A stretch of DNA of 64,000 nucleotides from Gemmataceae bacterium (GTDB lineage Bacteria > Planctomycetota > Planctomycetia > Gemmatales > Gemmataceae): the NCBI GenBank assembly GCA_022842245.1, contig JALHPZ010000022.1, positions 44,188-108,187 of the forward strand, read 5' to 3'. The notes beneath the pieces are model-generated. The model was not told the DNA's origin. It did not search any database and saw only the letters and a list, made by a program, of their open reading frames with translations. Of this stretch, positions 35,662 to 43,447 are shown one piece after another. A program made the translations under genes and the position numbers. Within the stretch, counting starts at the first letter, position 1. The number at the start of each line of letters is the position of its first letter.

Positions 35662-38301
35662 TCAATCCACGTGTTGGAATTCGTTGCTCGCCAGCAGCGC
35701 CTGGGCGTACTGCTGCCAGCGGTTCAGTTTGTCATCCGGTTTCGCCGGCAGTTTCAGGAACCGTTCGGCGATCTCCACCTCGCGCGGCTCCGGCAATCGC
35801 TGGAACGCCAGCCGGTACGCGGCGGCGATCCGTTCGCCGTCCGTCTTGCCGAGTTTCCCGATCCGCTCCGCGAACGCCTTCGCCTGGTTCACCACGAACT
35901 CGCTGTTCAGGGCGAAGAGTTGCTGCTGCGGCACCGTCGTGCTGGTCCGCTTGTCGGCCGTCACGTTCGCGTCCGGGAAGTCGAAGAGCCGCAGCAGACC
36001 GTCGAGTTCGTGCCGGCTGACCTTCGCGTACACGGTGCGGCGCTTCGCGTTCGGGTCGCGCAGGTCGAACGTCGGCCCGCCCTGCGCCGCGTCGAGCGAG
36101 CCGCTCGTGAACAACAGCGAATCGCGCCAGGCCTCCACGTCCAACCGCTTGCGGGTTCCGCGTGCGAGGTACACGTTCGCCGCGTCCTTCGCGTCGGTCT
36201 TTCCGGCCTTCAAGCGGTACGCCGTCGAGTTCAGGATCTGCCGGTGCAGCCACTTGAGGCTCCAGCCGTTCTTCATGAACTCGACCGCGAGTGTATCGAG
36301 CAGTTCCGGGTGGCTCGGCCGGTCGCCCAGCGCGCCGAAGTTGCTCGGCGTATTCACGATCCCCCGCCCGAAGTGCCACGCCCACACGCGGTTGACGATC
36401 ACGCGCGCCGTCAGCGGGTTGTCCGGCGCGGCGATCGCGTTCGCGAGGTCCAGCCGGGAATATTCCTGAGCCGCCGGCTTCGCGATCACCTGCAGGAACG
36501 CCCGCGGGGCCTTCTCCCCCTTCGTCGCCGGGTTCCCGCGGATGTACACGTTCATCGTCTGCCCGCCGCCCGACACGATATGCGCTTGCAGCGGCGCCGG
36601 CGGGGATGATTTTTTCACCGCTTCCACTTCGCTGCGCAGCGCCGCCAGCTTCGGCTTCGCGTCGTCCGTCAGGAACTGCTTCTCCGCGTCCGCCGGCGAC
36701 ACGAACAGCGGCGCGTTCGCATCGAGGAACATCGCCTTCGCCAGCGGGTCGGCGTTCTTGTTCCCGTTCTTGCCGCCCTTCATCGGCGGCGCATCCGGCA
36801 GCTCCAGGCTCGCGAGCTTCGTCTGGATCGTCTCGGCCAGCGCCTGCACGTCCTTCGCGGCCGCATCCGGCTTCAGAGCGAACCAGTCCTTGAACGCCGG
36901 CGGCGCCTTGCCGGAATTATTCGGCTCGAGGAACTTCACCCACCGGTCGAGGAAGTAGCGGTTCAACCCATCCCGCTTCGCCAGTTCCGAGATCCGTTCC
37001 TTCTTCGTCCGGGCTTCCCACGCGGCCGCGAGGTACTTCGCCGTCAGCGCCACCGCCGCCTTCGCCGCGCCCTTACCGACGTCTCCGAGGTACGCGTTCA
37101 AAGCCGCCTCCGCCGCCTTCACCTTCGCCTGCGCCGCGTCGTACGCCTTCACTTCCGCGTCCGGCACCAGCGGCGCACTGCTCAGGTTCGCCCCGTTGTA
37201 GATGCCGGCGATGGCGTAGTAATCCTTGGTCGGAATCGGATCGAACTTGTGGTCGTGGCAGCGGGCGCACGCCACCGTCAGGCCGAGGAAGCCCCGCGTC
37301 AGCGTGTCCACGCGATCGTCCAGTTCCTCCGCGATCGCCTGCTCGCGGGCGGTGTTCTTGTAATACTCCGCCCCCAACCCCATCAGGCCCAGCCCGGCCA
37401 GCCGCGTGAACTTGTCCCCCATGCTCTCCGGCATCTGGTCCCCGGCGATCTGCAGCTTCACGAACCGGTCGTACGGCATGTCGTCGTTGAACGCCTGGAT
37501 GACCCAATCGCGGTACAGGTACGCGTTCTTCTTCGGCGTGACGGCGAAGGTGTGGGCCTGATCCTCCGAGTAGCGGGCGACGTCCAGCCAGTGCCGTGCC
37601 CAGCGCTCGCCGTAGTGCGGCGACGCCAGCAGCCGATCGACGAGCTTCGGCCACGCGTCCGGCGAGTCATCCTTCGCGAACGCCTCGACTTCCTCCGGCG
37701 TCGGCGGCAGGCCGGTCAGATCGAACGACACCCGACGAATGAGCGTGCGGCGGTCCGCCATCCCCGCCGGCGTCAGGCCCTGTTCCTTCCATTTCGCCGC
37801 GAGGAAGTGATCGACGATCGCCGTCCCCGCCGGCACCGGCGTCGCCTTCGGCGGCTGGAACGACCAGAATTGCTTCCCCTTATCCAGATCGATACCGACG
37901 GCCTTCTTCTCGACCGCCCCCTCGCGCGGGTCGACCGCGCCGTCCTGGATCCACTTCGTGAAATCGGCGATGACCGCATCCGCCAGCTTGCCGTCCGGCG
38001 GCATCTGGATCTCGCCGTCGTACTTCAGCGACTTCAGCAGCGTCCCCTCGTTCGGCTTCCCCGCCACGACGGCCGCGCCCGTCTCCCCGCCCTTCATCAG
38101 CCCGGCGCGAGTGTCGAGCTTCAGCCCGCCGCGCAGCTTCCCCGCCGCCTCGGCCTTGTCCGAATGGCACTTCACGCACTTGTCGACCAGCACCGGCCGG
38201 ATCTTGGTTTCGAAGAATTCGACCGCCTTCGGATCGTCCGCCGCGCGAACGCTCGGAACGATACAGACGAGGGCGATGGCAATTAGTCGCAGCGACGGCA
38301 T
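35662..38301 (-). CDS. Secreted PSCyt1-DUF1549-DUF1553 protein
   Basis: The 879-residue protein has a signal peptide (MPSLRLIAIALVCIVPSVRA), a planctomycetal cytochrome-like domain (about 25-130, with VDKCVKCHSDKAEA and a distal IQMPPDGKL), DUF1549 (about 180-390: RRTLIRRVSFDLTGLPPTPE, VACARCHDHKFDPIPTKDYY) and DUF1553 (about 600-830: VNRVWAWHFGRGIVNTPSN, TTVPQQQLFALNSEFV). A helical insertion (about 420-580) sits between them. It has the complete family architecture and is the closest of the three copies to the canonical form. The chosen ATG 38301 directly precedes the signal peptide; an upstream extension in the same frame would have no signal. It precedes the OB-fold protein gene in a likely two-gene unit. 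Confidence 0.92.
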   Translation of the reverse strand: MPSLRLIAIALVCIVPSVRAADDPKAVEFFETKIRPVLVDKCVKCHSDKAEAAGKLRGGLKLDTRAGLMKGGETGAAVVAGKPNEGTLLKSLKYDGEIQMPPDGKLADAVIADFTKWIQDGAVDPREGAVEKKAVGIDLDKGKQFWSFQPPKATPVPAGTAIVDHFLAAKWKEQGLTPAGMADRRTLIRRVSFDLTGLPPTPEEVEAFAKDDSPDAWPKLVDRLLASPHYGERWARHWLDVARYSEDQAHTFAVTPKKNAYLYRDWVIQAFNDDMPYDRFVKLQIAGDQMPESMGDKFTRLAGLGLMGLGAEYYKNTAREQAIAEELDDRVDTLTRGFLGLTVACARCHDHKFDPIPTKDYYAIAGIYNGANLSSAPLVPDAEVKAYDAAQAKVKAAEAALNAYLGDVGKGAAKAAVALTAKYLAAAWEARTKKERISELAKRDGLNRYFLDRWVKFLEPNNSGKAPPAFKDWFALKPDAAAKDVQALAETIQTKLASLELPDAPPMKGGKNGNKNADPLAKAMFLDANAPLFVSPADAEKQFLTDDAKPKLAALRSEVEAVKKSSPPAPLQAHIVSGGGQTMNVYIRGNPATKGEKAPRAFLQVIAKPAAQEYSRLDLANAIAAPDNPLTARVIVNRVWAWHFGRGIVNTPSNFGALGDRPSHPELLDTLAVEFMKNGWSLKWLHRQILNSTAYRLKAGKTDAKDAANVYLARGTRKRLDVEAWRDSLLFTSGSLDAAQGGPTFDLRDPNAKRRTVYAKVSRHELDGLLRLFDFPDANVTADKRTSTTVPQQQLFALNSEFVVNQAKAFAERIGKLGKTDGERIAAAYRLAFQRLPEPREVEIAERFLKLPAKPDDKLNRWQQYAQALLASNEFQHVD

Positions 38302-38927
38302 CGAGCACGACTCCGGACGAGAACGGAACGGTCGGTTCGCCGGACGGGGAGCAGCCCGGCGGGTGGGATCGAGTGGATATTCTACCAGCGCGGGAAACGG
38401 ATCGCAATCACGGGACGGAAATGAAGACGGCACTGGTAAAGCGGAGTCGCTGCATTTCCCGCCGTCGATTCGTCCCCGGCGAGCCGAGCGGCGTCAGCCG
38501 CCGAACGCAAAAAAAGGGGACGCAGCTCATTTCAACGCAAAAAAAGGGGACGCAGCTCATTTCAAGAACGTCCGCTTTTGCTCTCTGAGCTGCGTCCCCT
38601 TTTGCTCTCTGTCGGCTCACTCCAACCGCCTTCGTCGCAAAGCCGGTCGGCCAACGCCTGACCGGTGTCGGCTCCGGATAGGTTCCCACAATCTCGTCCA
38701 CCACCGATGCCATCCGTCGGCCCTCAGCCCGGCGAGTCGTCCAACGCCGGAACGAAAAGGGATGCAGCTTGATGAGTTGCGTCACCGACCTTTCGCCGAT
38801 TCCCACATGGCGGGGATCCGCGCGAACGCTCCGGTTCGGACACGTTGGTTGCAGAAGACATGAGCCATTCGGAGGATTGTCGTTTTGCTTACCACGGAAA
38901 ACCGATTCCAAGTTCGGCGACTCAAGA
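38302..38927. repeat. Intergenic region with REP-like palindromic repeats
   Basis: A 626-bp gap. Two tandem 30-bp direct repeats, each with AAAAAAAGGGGACGCAGCTC, span about 38504-38563. An inverted partial copy (GAGCTGCGTCCCCTTTTGCT) lies at 38586-38605. The rest, about 38302-38503 and 38611-38927, has frames open on both strands but no protein I recognise. It may be decayed sequence. The repeats match the palindrome at 40232-40281 and look like REP elements mobilised by IS200-like REP-associated transposases, but no such gene is in the window. Confidence 0.75.
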
Positions 38928-39347
38928 CTAACCGACCAATCGTTTCAATCGGCGGAGCATCCAGCCGAGAACCGGCAGCCGCTCGTACAGCATGGCCCCC
39001 ACGTCGAAGTAATCCCGCTGGTGGGTCACTTTGTCCCCGAACCGGATGACCGAAACCCCCGGTACAACGATGGTCTGCCGTGGACGTCGGGTACGGACGG
39101 TCATGGTCCAGGTCAGGGCCGCCTCGCCGTCGGCCACCACCTGCGTGCCGAATGCAAACTCGGCCGACTCGATTCGCGCGTTGAGCCGCGAGAAGTAGGC
39201 GGTCAGCGCGGGCAGCCCCGTGATTTGGTGGAGCGGATCCTCGAAAACCACCCCGTCGGCGTACAGTTCGGCGAGCGGCATGACGGAGTCGGGCGCGAGT
39301 CGGGCGAACACCCGCTTGAAGCGGCCAATCAGTTGCGGTTCCTCCAT
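38928..39347 (-). CDS. SnoaL/NTF2-like small protein
   Basis: 139 residues of the nuclear-transport-factor-2-like fold: an N-terminal helix (LIGRFKRVFARL), the DGVVFEDPLHQITGLPALTA segment and a sheet with EAALTWTMTVR and VSVIRFGDKVTHQRDYFD. The last is typical of SnoaL-like proteins annotated as ketosteroid-isomerase-like. No catalytic residues can be assigned with confidence. The gene lies 3 bp downstream of the SRPBCC gene on the same strand. The two small ligand-binding folds probably act together on a hydrophobic metabolite, but that is inference. Confidence 0.85.
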   Translation of the reverse strand: MEEPQLIGRFKRVFARLAPDSVMPLAELYADGVVFEDPLHQITGLPALTAYFSRLNARIESAEFAFGTQVVADGEAALTWTMTVRTRRPRQTIVVPGVSVIRFGDKVTHQRDYFDVGAMLYERLPVLGWMLRRLKRLVG

Positions 39348-39350
39348 CGG

Positions 39351-39815
39351 CTACTCCATTTGTTTCCCGGTCGATTCCCGTGCCGACGACTCGACCAGTT
39401 GCTTGAACCGTTCCATGTCAAACCTTGTTTTGCGCACGATCATCCGCCTGCCGAAAAGCCCAAGCAGTTTCCAGAGGCCACGGAAACGAATATCGCAGTG
39501 CACAACCCAGCGGGTCCGGCCACCTGCCAAGCTCGTAAACCGGTTCGCCAGTGTACTCCCCATCATGGAGGACGACAGGTTGCAAACCAGCGAGGTCGGC
39601 TTTTCGCACTCGACGACCGTCTCGTCCATGACGACATCGCGTCCCGCCTCGCGGTAGGTCAATCGCGTGACCGTACCGATCTCGCCGGGGTTTCCGGAGA
39701 TTGGCTCCACCGCTCGCAGCGTGGTCTGCCACCGGGCCATGAGGGAACGGTCCGTGAATGCCTCCCAAACATGGTCGAGGGGCCGATCGATCTCAATGTC
39801 GATGGTAAAGGTCAT
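39351..39815 (-). CDS. SRPBCC (START-like) domain protein
   Basis: 154 residues. The beginning FTIDIEIDRPLDHVWEAFTD, then MARWQTTLRAVEPISGNPGE, identify a polyketide-cyclase/START-like helix-grip fold that binds hydrophobic ligands. The C-terminal long helix (VRKTRFDMERFKQLVESSAR) is also typical. The base just upstream belongs to one copy of a ~370-bp duplicated spacer (39844-40212), so the promoter may be within that repeat. It is co-transcribed with the SnoaL-like gene downstream. Confidence 0.85.
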   Translation of the reverse strand: MTFTIDIEIDRPLDHVWEAFTDRSLMARWQTTLRAVEPISGNPGEIGTVTRLTYREAGRDVVMDETVVECEKPTSLVCNLSSSMMGSTLANRFTSLAGGRTRWVVHCDIRFRGLWKLLGLFGRRMIVRKTRFDMERFKQLVESSARESTGKQME

Positions 39816-39843
39816 GGAAGTGATTTATCGGCACCGGCTCTCC

Positions 39844-40212
39844 ACCGCCGAAAGAATCCATGCCTGACGGGCCTACGGTGACGCGAACCAATGTCGCCCG
39901 CTTGCCTTTCGCAGACACGCGATGGCCCCGGCGTTCCCATTCTCTCCCTCGTCTTCCAAAGTTCAACGACGAAACCGATTCCCGCCGGGCCGCCGGGTCG
40001 AGGGCATCGGCCCGCACCCGACGCCGGACGGCGTTCGACTCGCAGGACTCGTACCGCGGGGGAATCGACGCAAGTCTATACGAACCCAATCACTTAACAG
40101 GCAATCGGGAGTGGGTCCGGAAAACGCGAGTGGGTCCGCCGGGGGGTGGCGCAGGGGCGGCGGACCCACTTGGGCGTGCGTTCCCGAACGTCAAACCCGA
40201 TTCCCGGCTGCG
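39844..40212 (-). repeat. Duplicated ~370-bp spacer, copy A
   Basis: It matches 40680-41060 (copy B). The alignment is nearly identical and gap-free over about 39985-40212, at a constant distance of 848 bp, and more diverged toward the SRPBCC gene. It contains a 13-bp perfect stem, 40129-40141 with 40158-40170 (AGTGGGTCCGCCG and its complement). Because copy B includes the last 22 bp of the amidotransferase coding sequence, copy A carries the same tail without the gene. The remainder of the gap 39816-40333 is the palindrome at 40232-40281. Confidence 0.85.
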
Positions 40213-40231
40213 GCCACGAACGCGGCGACGC

Positions 40232-40281
40232 AAAAAAGGGGACGCAGCTCATTTCAAGAAATGAGCTGCGTCCCCTTTTTT
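40232..40281. repeat. Perfect REP-like palindrome (24-bp arms)
   Basis: Arms 40232-40255 and 40258-40281 are exact inverted copies with a 2-base loop, beginning AAAAAAGGGG and ending CCCCTTTTTT. With T runs at both ends it can act as a bidirectional intrinsic terminator, here 52 bp after the stop codon of the small gene at 40334. The sequence is shared with the repeats at 38504-38605. Confidence 0.9.
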
Positions 40282-40333
40282 CGTCCCCTTTTGCTACTCC
40301 CGGTGGAGTGATCCTTCGCCTGATGGGAAACCT

Positions 40334-40651
40334 TCATCCGGGTTCGGCATCGGATGTCGGCACGGCTACAGTCACCGCGCGGAGTTGGGCGACGGCCCGT
40401 CGGAGGTTCGCCTCCTCCGGCCGTTCTCGCCCCCGCCGGAAGACCCGCCGCACCAGGACGAACGGCGCATAAACCACAGCCGCGAGCAAGCCGGATTCTC
40501 CGAAAGACCCGGTTTGGGCGAGCGATCGGCCGAGGGTGTCTTGGCCGCGCACGAACCGGTCATACAGGAACCCGTACAACTGGTCGTCCGTCGCCCCCGG
40601 GTTTGCCCGGAGGTACTCCCGACCCTGCGACAAGACCGCCGCCTCGTCCAT
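40334..40651 (-). CDS. Small protein of unknown function
   Basis: 105 residues: a helical N-terminus (EAAVLSQGREYLRANPGATD, then QLYGFLYDRFVRGQD), a short hydrophobic stretch (GLLAAVVYAPFVLV, about residues 55-68) and a basic Arg-rich segment (RRVFRRGRERPEE). The hydrophobic stretch could be a peripheral or short membrane helix. A strong ribosome-binding site (GGAGGAG about 5-11 bases before ATG 40651) supports it as a real gene. It sits between the two copies of the duplicated spacer. No family recognised. Confidence 0.65.
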   Translation of the reverse strand: MDEAAVLSQGREYLRANPGATDDQLYGFLYDRFVRGQDTLGRSLAQTGSFGESGLLAAVVYAPFVLVRRVFRRGRERPEEANLRRAVAQLRAVTVAVPTSDAEPG

Positions 40652-40679
40652 CGCACTCCTCCACTTTCGATTCTCCTGT

Positions 40680-41060
40680 GCCGCCGAAAGAATTCATGCA
40701 TGACAGGAGTGTCGGCTCCGCGAGACTTCGTCGCCCGCCACGCAACGCACGCGATGAACCGATCGCTCCTCATTCTCGCCGTCGATCACGGCCCACGCAA
40801 CGGCGAAATGACCGCCCGGCGAACCGAGCGGCATGATCCGCCGAGCCGAGGGCGTCGGCCCCCATCCGACGCCGGACGGCGTTCGGCTCGTGCGGCGCGA
40901 ACCGCTGCGGAATTGGCGCAAGTCCATACGGACCCAATCACTTAACAGGCGATCGGGAGTGGGTCCGGAAAACGCGAGTGGGTCCGCCGGGGGGTGGCGC
41001 GGGGGCGGCGGACCCACTTGAGCGACCATTCCCGAACGTCAAACCCGATTCCCGGCTGCG
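40680..41060 (-). repeat. Duplicated ~370-bp spacer, copy B
   Basis: Copy B lies between the small gene and the amidotransferase gene and overlaps the last 22 bp of the latter (41039-41060). The gap 40652-41038 contains nothing else. Within it, 40977-40989 and 41006-41018 form a 13-bp perfect stem with a 16-base loop, starting 20 bp after the amidotransferase stop codon, which is a plausible terminator. The same stem is conserved in copy A. Confidence 0.85.
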
Positions 41061-41788
41061 CTGACGAAGGCGGCGAAGAGGCGGCCCATCTGCGGCTGGG
41101 CGTCCAGCAGGTCCTCCGGGTGCCACTGCACGCCGAGCACGAACTCCGGCCCCGGCGATTCGATCCCCTCCACGATACCGTCGGGGGCGAACGCCGAGGC
41201 CAACAGATCGCGGCCGAGGTCCTTCACGGCCTGATGGTGGATGCTGTTCACCGGATGCAACGTCGAGCCGAGGATCGCGGAGAGTTTCGTCCCCGGCTTC
41301 ACCGTCACGTCGTGCGGCGAATCGGTGCGGTCGGTGTGGCCCTGCTTCGCGGTGTAGTCGTGCTTGAGCGCGGCCGGCACTTGCGAGGGGATGTCCTGGT
41401 AGAGGGTGCCGCCGCAGGCGACGTTGAGGAGTTGCATGCCGCGGCAGATGCCGAAGACCGGCTTGCCGGCGTCGCGCACGAGCCGCACGAGTTCCAGTTC
41501 GACGGCGTCGCGTTCGGGGTCGATGGCGCCGCACTGGGCGCGCACGGGTTCGCCGTAGCGCGTCGGGGCGATGTCCGAACCGCCGGCGAGCAGCAGGCCG
41601 TCGATCCGCTCCGCGTACAGCCGTGCGAGTTCCGGGTCGCTCGCCAGCGGCGGGATCGGCAGCGGCACGGCCCCGTGGCGCGCGAGGGCTTCGAGGTAGC
41701 TGCGGCCGATGCCCCAAAGCGCCGGGCGCTCGCCGGGGACGGCCGGGTAGGTCTGGAGGGGTATGCCGATGAGCGGCCGGCCGGGCAT
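41039..41788 (-). CDS. Class I glutamine amidotransferase-like hydrolase (peptidase C26 / PuuD type)
   Basis: The 249-residue protein shows RPLIGIPLQTY at its start, DGLLLAGGSDIAPTRYGE, the nucleophile elbow VFGICRGMQLLNVACGGTLY (catalytic Cys in GICRG), then HHQAVKDLG and GVQWHPEDL with the catalytic His and Glu. This is the gamma-glutamyl-gamma-aminobutyrate hydrolase (PuuD)-like group. Family members cleave gamma-glutamyl amides, but the substrate here is unknown. It follows the glyoxalase/methyltransferase fusion gene after 85 bp and could be the last gene of that unit. Confidence 0.9.
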   Translation of the reverse strand: MPGRPLIGIPLQTYPAVPGERPALWGIGRSYLEALARHGAVPLPIPPLASDPELARLYAERIDGLLLAGGSDIAPTRYGEPVRAQCGAIDPERDAVELELVRLVRDAGKPVFGICRGMQLLNVACGGTLYQDIPSQVPAALKHDYTAKQGHTDRTDSPHDVTVKPGTKLSAILGSTLHPVNSIHHQAVKDLGRDLLASAFAPDGIVEGIESPGPEFVLGVQWHPEDLLDAQPQMGRLFAAFVSAAGNRV

Positions 41789-41873
41789 CGGTTCGGTACT
41801 CGGAACGGGGAAGCGGCGCGGGGTCGACCCAGCCGGGATGGTACGGCGAGACCGGCCCCGACGGCAAGCCGGA

Positions 41874-42695
41874 CTACGGCTTGAACGCTTCGATCTGCGT
41901 CTCGCGCATCGCCACTTCGTTCCGCACGAAGCAGGGCTTCTCGCCGAACTTGAGCATCTTCAGCTTCACCAACCCCGCGGATTCAATCGAGTTCACGATC
42001 TCTTTGGTTTCCGGGACGTGCCGCACGACCGACGCGGGGCCGGGCAGGTCCGGCGAATCGACGGGGCGCTCGCCGGTGAGAACGTGGACGAACAACCGAC
42101 CGCCCGACTTCAGGACGCGAAGCGATTCCTTCAAGACGCCCGCCCGCTCCGAAGCACCGATCGGCAGGTTGAAGGTGCCGCGCAAGTGTACCTCGTCCGC
42201 CGTCGCGGCCTCCAACGGGATGGCAATCGGCACGGGCGCGCTCATCCGGTGTTCGAACACGACGGGCACCGGGTCGCCGGTCGCGCGGCCGAGCACCACC
42301 TCTTCCGTCTGACCCATGCCGCGGTGCTCGATGTCGCCGTCGAGCGTGTAGAACTCCCAGAGCGTGCCGTCGGGGTCGTGCAGCCAGAACTTCGTCTGCT
42401 TCGCGTAGCAGCACTCGACGCCCTCTTCGCGCTGTGAGCGCAGCCCGGCCGCTTCGAGCCGGGCCTGCGTTGCGACGAGCGACTTCTCGTTCGAGTACCG
42501 GAAGCCGAGGTGGTTCAGCGGCCCGCCAACCGGCCGCGGCGTCGGCTCCAGCGAGAGCACGAGCGGCGGATCGTCCGGCTCGAACTTCGCATAGTCGGTG
42601 CGCAGCTTCGCCGGCTCGATGCCGAACAGGGCGCGGTAGAACGCGACCGACTTCGACAGGTCGGAGACATTGAGCGAGAGGTGGAAGCGGATCAT
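41874..42695 (-). CDS. Glyoxalase/ArsI-like (VOC) domain fused to a partial methyltransferase-like domain
   Basis: 273 residues. The N-terminal half (about 1-120) is a VOC domain close to the CadI/ArsI group: FHLSLNVSDLSKSVAFYRAL, GGPLNHLGFRYSNEK, VECCYAKQTKFWLHDPDGT, LWEFYTLDGD. In ArsI the paired cysteines bind trivalent organoarsenicals and this iron enzyme cleaves the carbon-arsenic bond; the CC pair is kept here. The C-terminal half (about 140-273) contains LKESLRVLKSGGRLFVHVL, the late part of a class I SAM methyltransferase fold, but the SAM-binding glycine loop is absent. The start ATGA overlaps the stop codon of the PhyH gene by four bases. Substrate is inferred, not shown. Confidence 0.82.
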   Translation of the reverse strand: MIRFHLSLNVSDLSKSVAFYRALFGIEPAKLRTDYAKFEPDDPPLVLSLEPTPRPVGGPLNHLGFRYSNEKSLVATQARLEAAGLRSQREEGVECCYAKQTKFWLHDPDGTLWEFYTLDGDIEHRGMGQTEEVVLGRATGDPVPVVFEHRMSAPVPIAIPLEAATADEVHLRGTFNLPIGASERAGVLKESLRVLKSGGRLFVHVLTGERPVDSPDLPGPASVVRHVPETKEIVNSIESAGLVKLKMLKFGEKPCFVRNEVAMRETQIEAFKP

Positions 42696-43447
42696 TGGAA
42701 GTAGGTTCCTTTCTTGCCGTGCTCGTCGTATTTCTTGATGAGCCATACTTGGAAATCACGGTAGTGCTGCTCGCGCAGGTCGCCGCCGTCCGAGAATTTC
42801 GTGTAGCTGAAGTACAACTGCCGGCGCGGCCGGTCCGACAGGTTCGCATTCGAGCGATGGGGCGTGAACCCGCTGAAGATGGCGATGTCCCCGGGTTCCA
42901 GCTCCAGTGCCACGGCCTTTGCTTCGTCCACGGTATCCGCTGGCAGCTCGCGGTACGATCCGTCCGGCGGCGTCAGCGGTCCGTTCTGGTGGTAGCCGGG
43001 GTACACGATTGTGCAGCCGTTCGCCTCGTCGGATGGATCCAGCGGCACGAGCAGCGAGTTGAAGCTGCGCGGGAACCGCTCCCACGCGATCCAGTCTTGG
43101 TGCAGTTCGTACCCCTTCGCGCCGGGGTGCTTGAAGATCAGCTTATCCTTGAACAGGCAGGCCGACTCGCCGTAGAGCGAACCGACGAACTCGAGCAGTC
43201 GCGGATCGCGCGCGAGGCGGGCGATGACCGGCGACAGGTCGATGATCGGGTCGAAGGCGTCGAACTGGCAGTCGCCGGTGAAGGCGTTGTCCTGCCAGCG
43301 GCAGCGGCGATTCTTCGTGTCCTTCAGGTGCGCGAACTCGCGCTCTACCCGCTCGGCGTCGGCGAGCGCGGCGGCGATCTCAGCTTTCGAGAAGAACCCG
43401 CGGGCGATGACGAAGCCGTCCCGCTCGTAGTCGGAACGGAAACTCAT
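42692..43447 (-). CDS. Phytanoyl-CoA dioxygenase (PhyH)-family Fe(II)/2-oxoglutarate oxygenase
   Basis: The 251-residue protein has the PhyH layout: YERDGFVIARGFFSKAEIAA, then the iron-binding HxD (YELHQDWIAWE) near the middle and the distal His in FTPHRSNANLS, followed by RRQLYFSYTKF with the Arg that usually contacts 2-oxoglutarate. The segment GCTIVYPGYHQNGPL is also characteristic. Family members hydroxylate a wide range of small molecules; the substrate here is unknown. The start codon overlaps the MFS stop codon (ATGA), and its own stop codon overlaps the VOC start. That is strong evidence for one operon. Confidence 0.92.
   Translation of the reverse strand: MSFRSDYERDGFVIARGFFSKAEIAAALADAERVEREFAHLKDTKNRRCRWQDNAFTGDCQFDAFDPIIDLSPVIARLARDPRLLEFVGSLYGESACLFKDKLIFKHPGAKGYELHQDWIAWERFPRSFNSLLVPLDPSDEANGCTIVYPGYHQNGPLTPPDGSYRELPADTVDEAKAVALELEPGDIAIFSGFTPHRSNANLSDRPRRQLYFSYTKFSDGGDLREQHYRDFQVWLIKKYDEHGKKGTYFQ

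Noticed and set aside
38504..38563. Tandem 30-bp direct repeats as a possible CRISPR array
   Set aside because: The units are adjacent with no unique spacers, are palindrome halves, and no cas genes are present. They are better explained as REP-like elements.
38408..38911. Possible - strand gene of about 168 residues in the REP region
   Set aside because: It runs through the REP repeats, has no recognisable domain or ribosome-binding site, and part of its translation simply repeats the palindromic units.
39844..41060. Integron attC sites between small genes
   Set aside because: A single ACTTAAC/GTTAAGT core-like heptamer exists in each repeat copy, but the second required core at the expected spacing is absent and there is no integrase. 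The repeat also includes a coding-gene tail, unlike attC.
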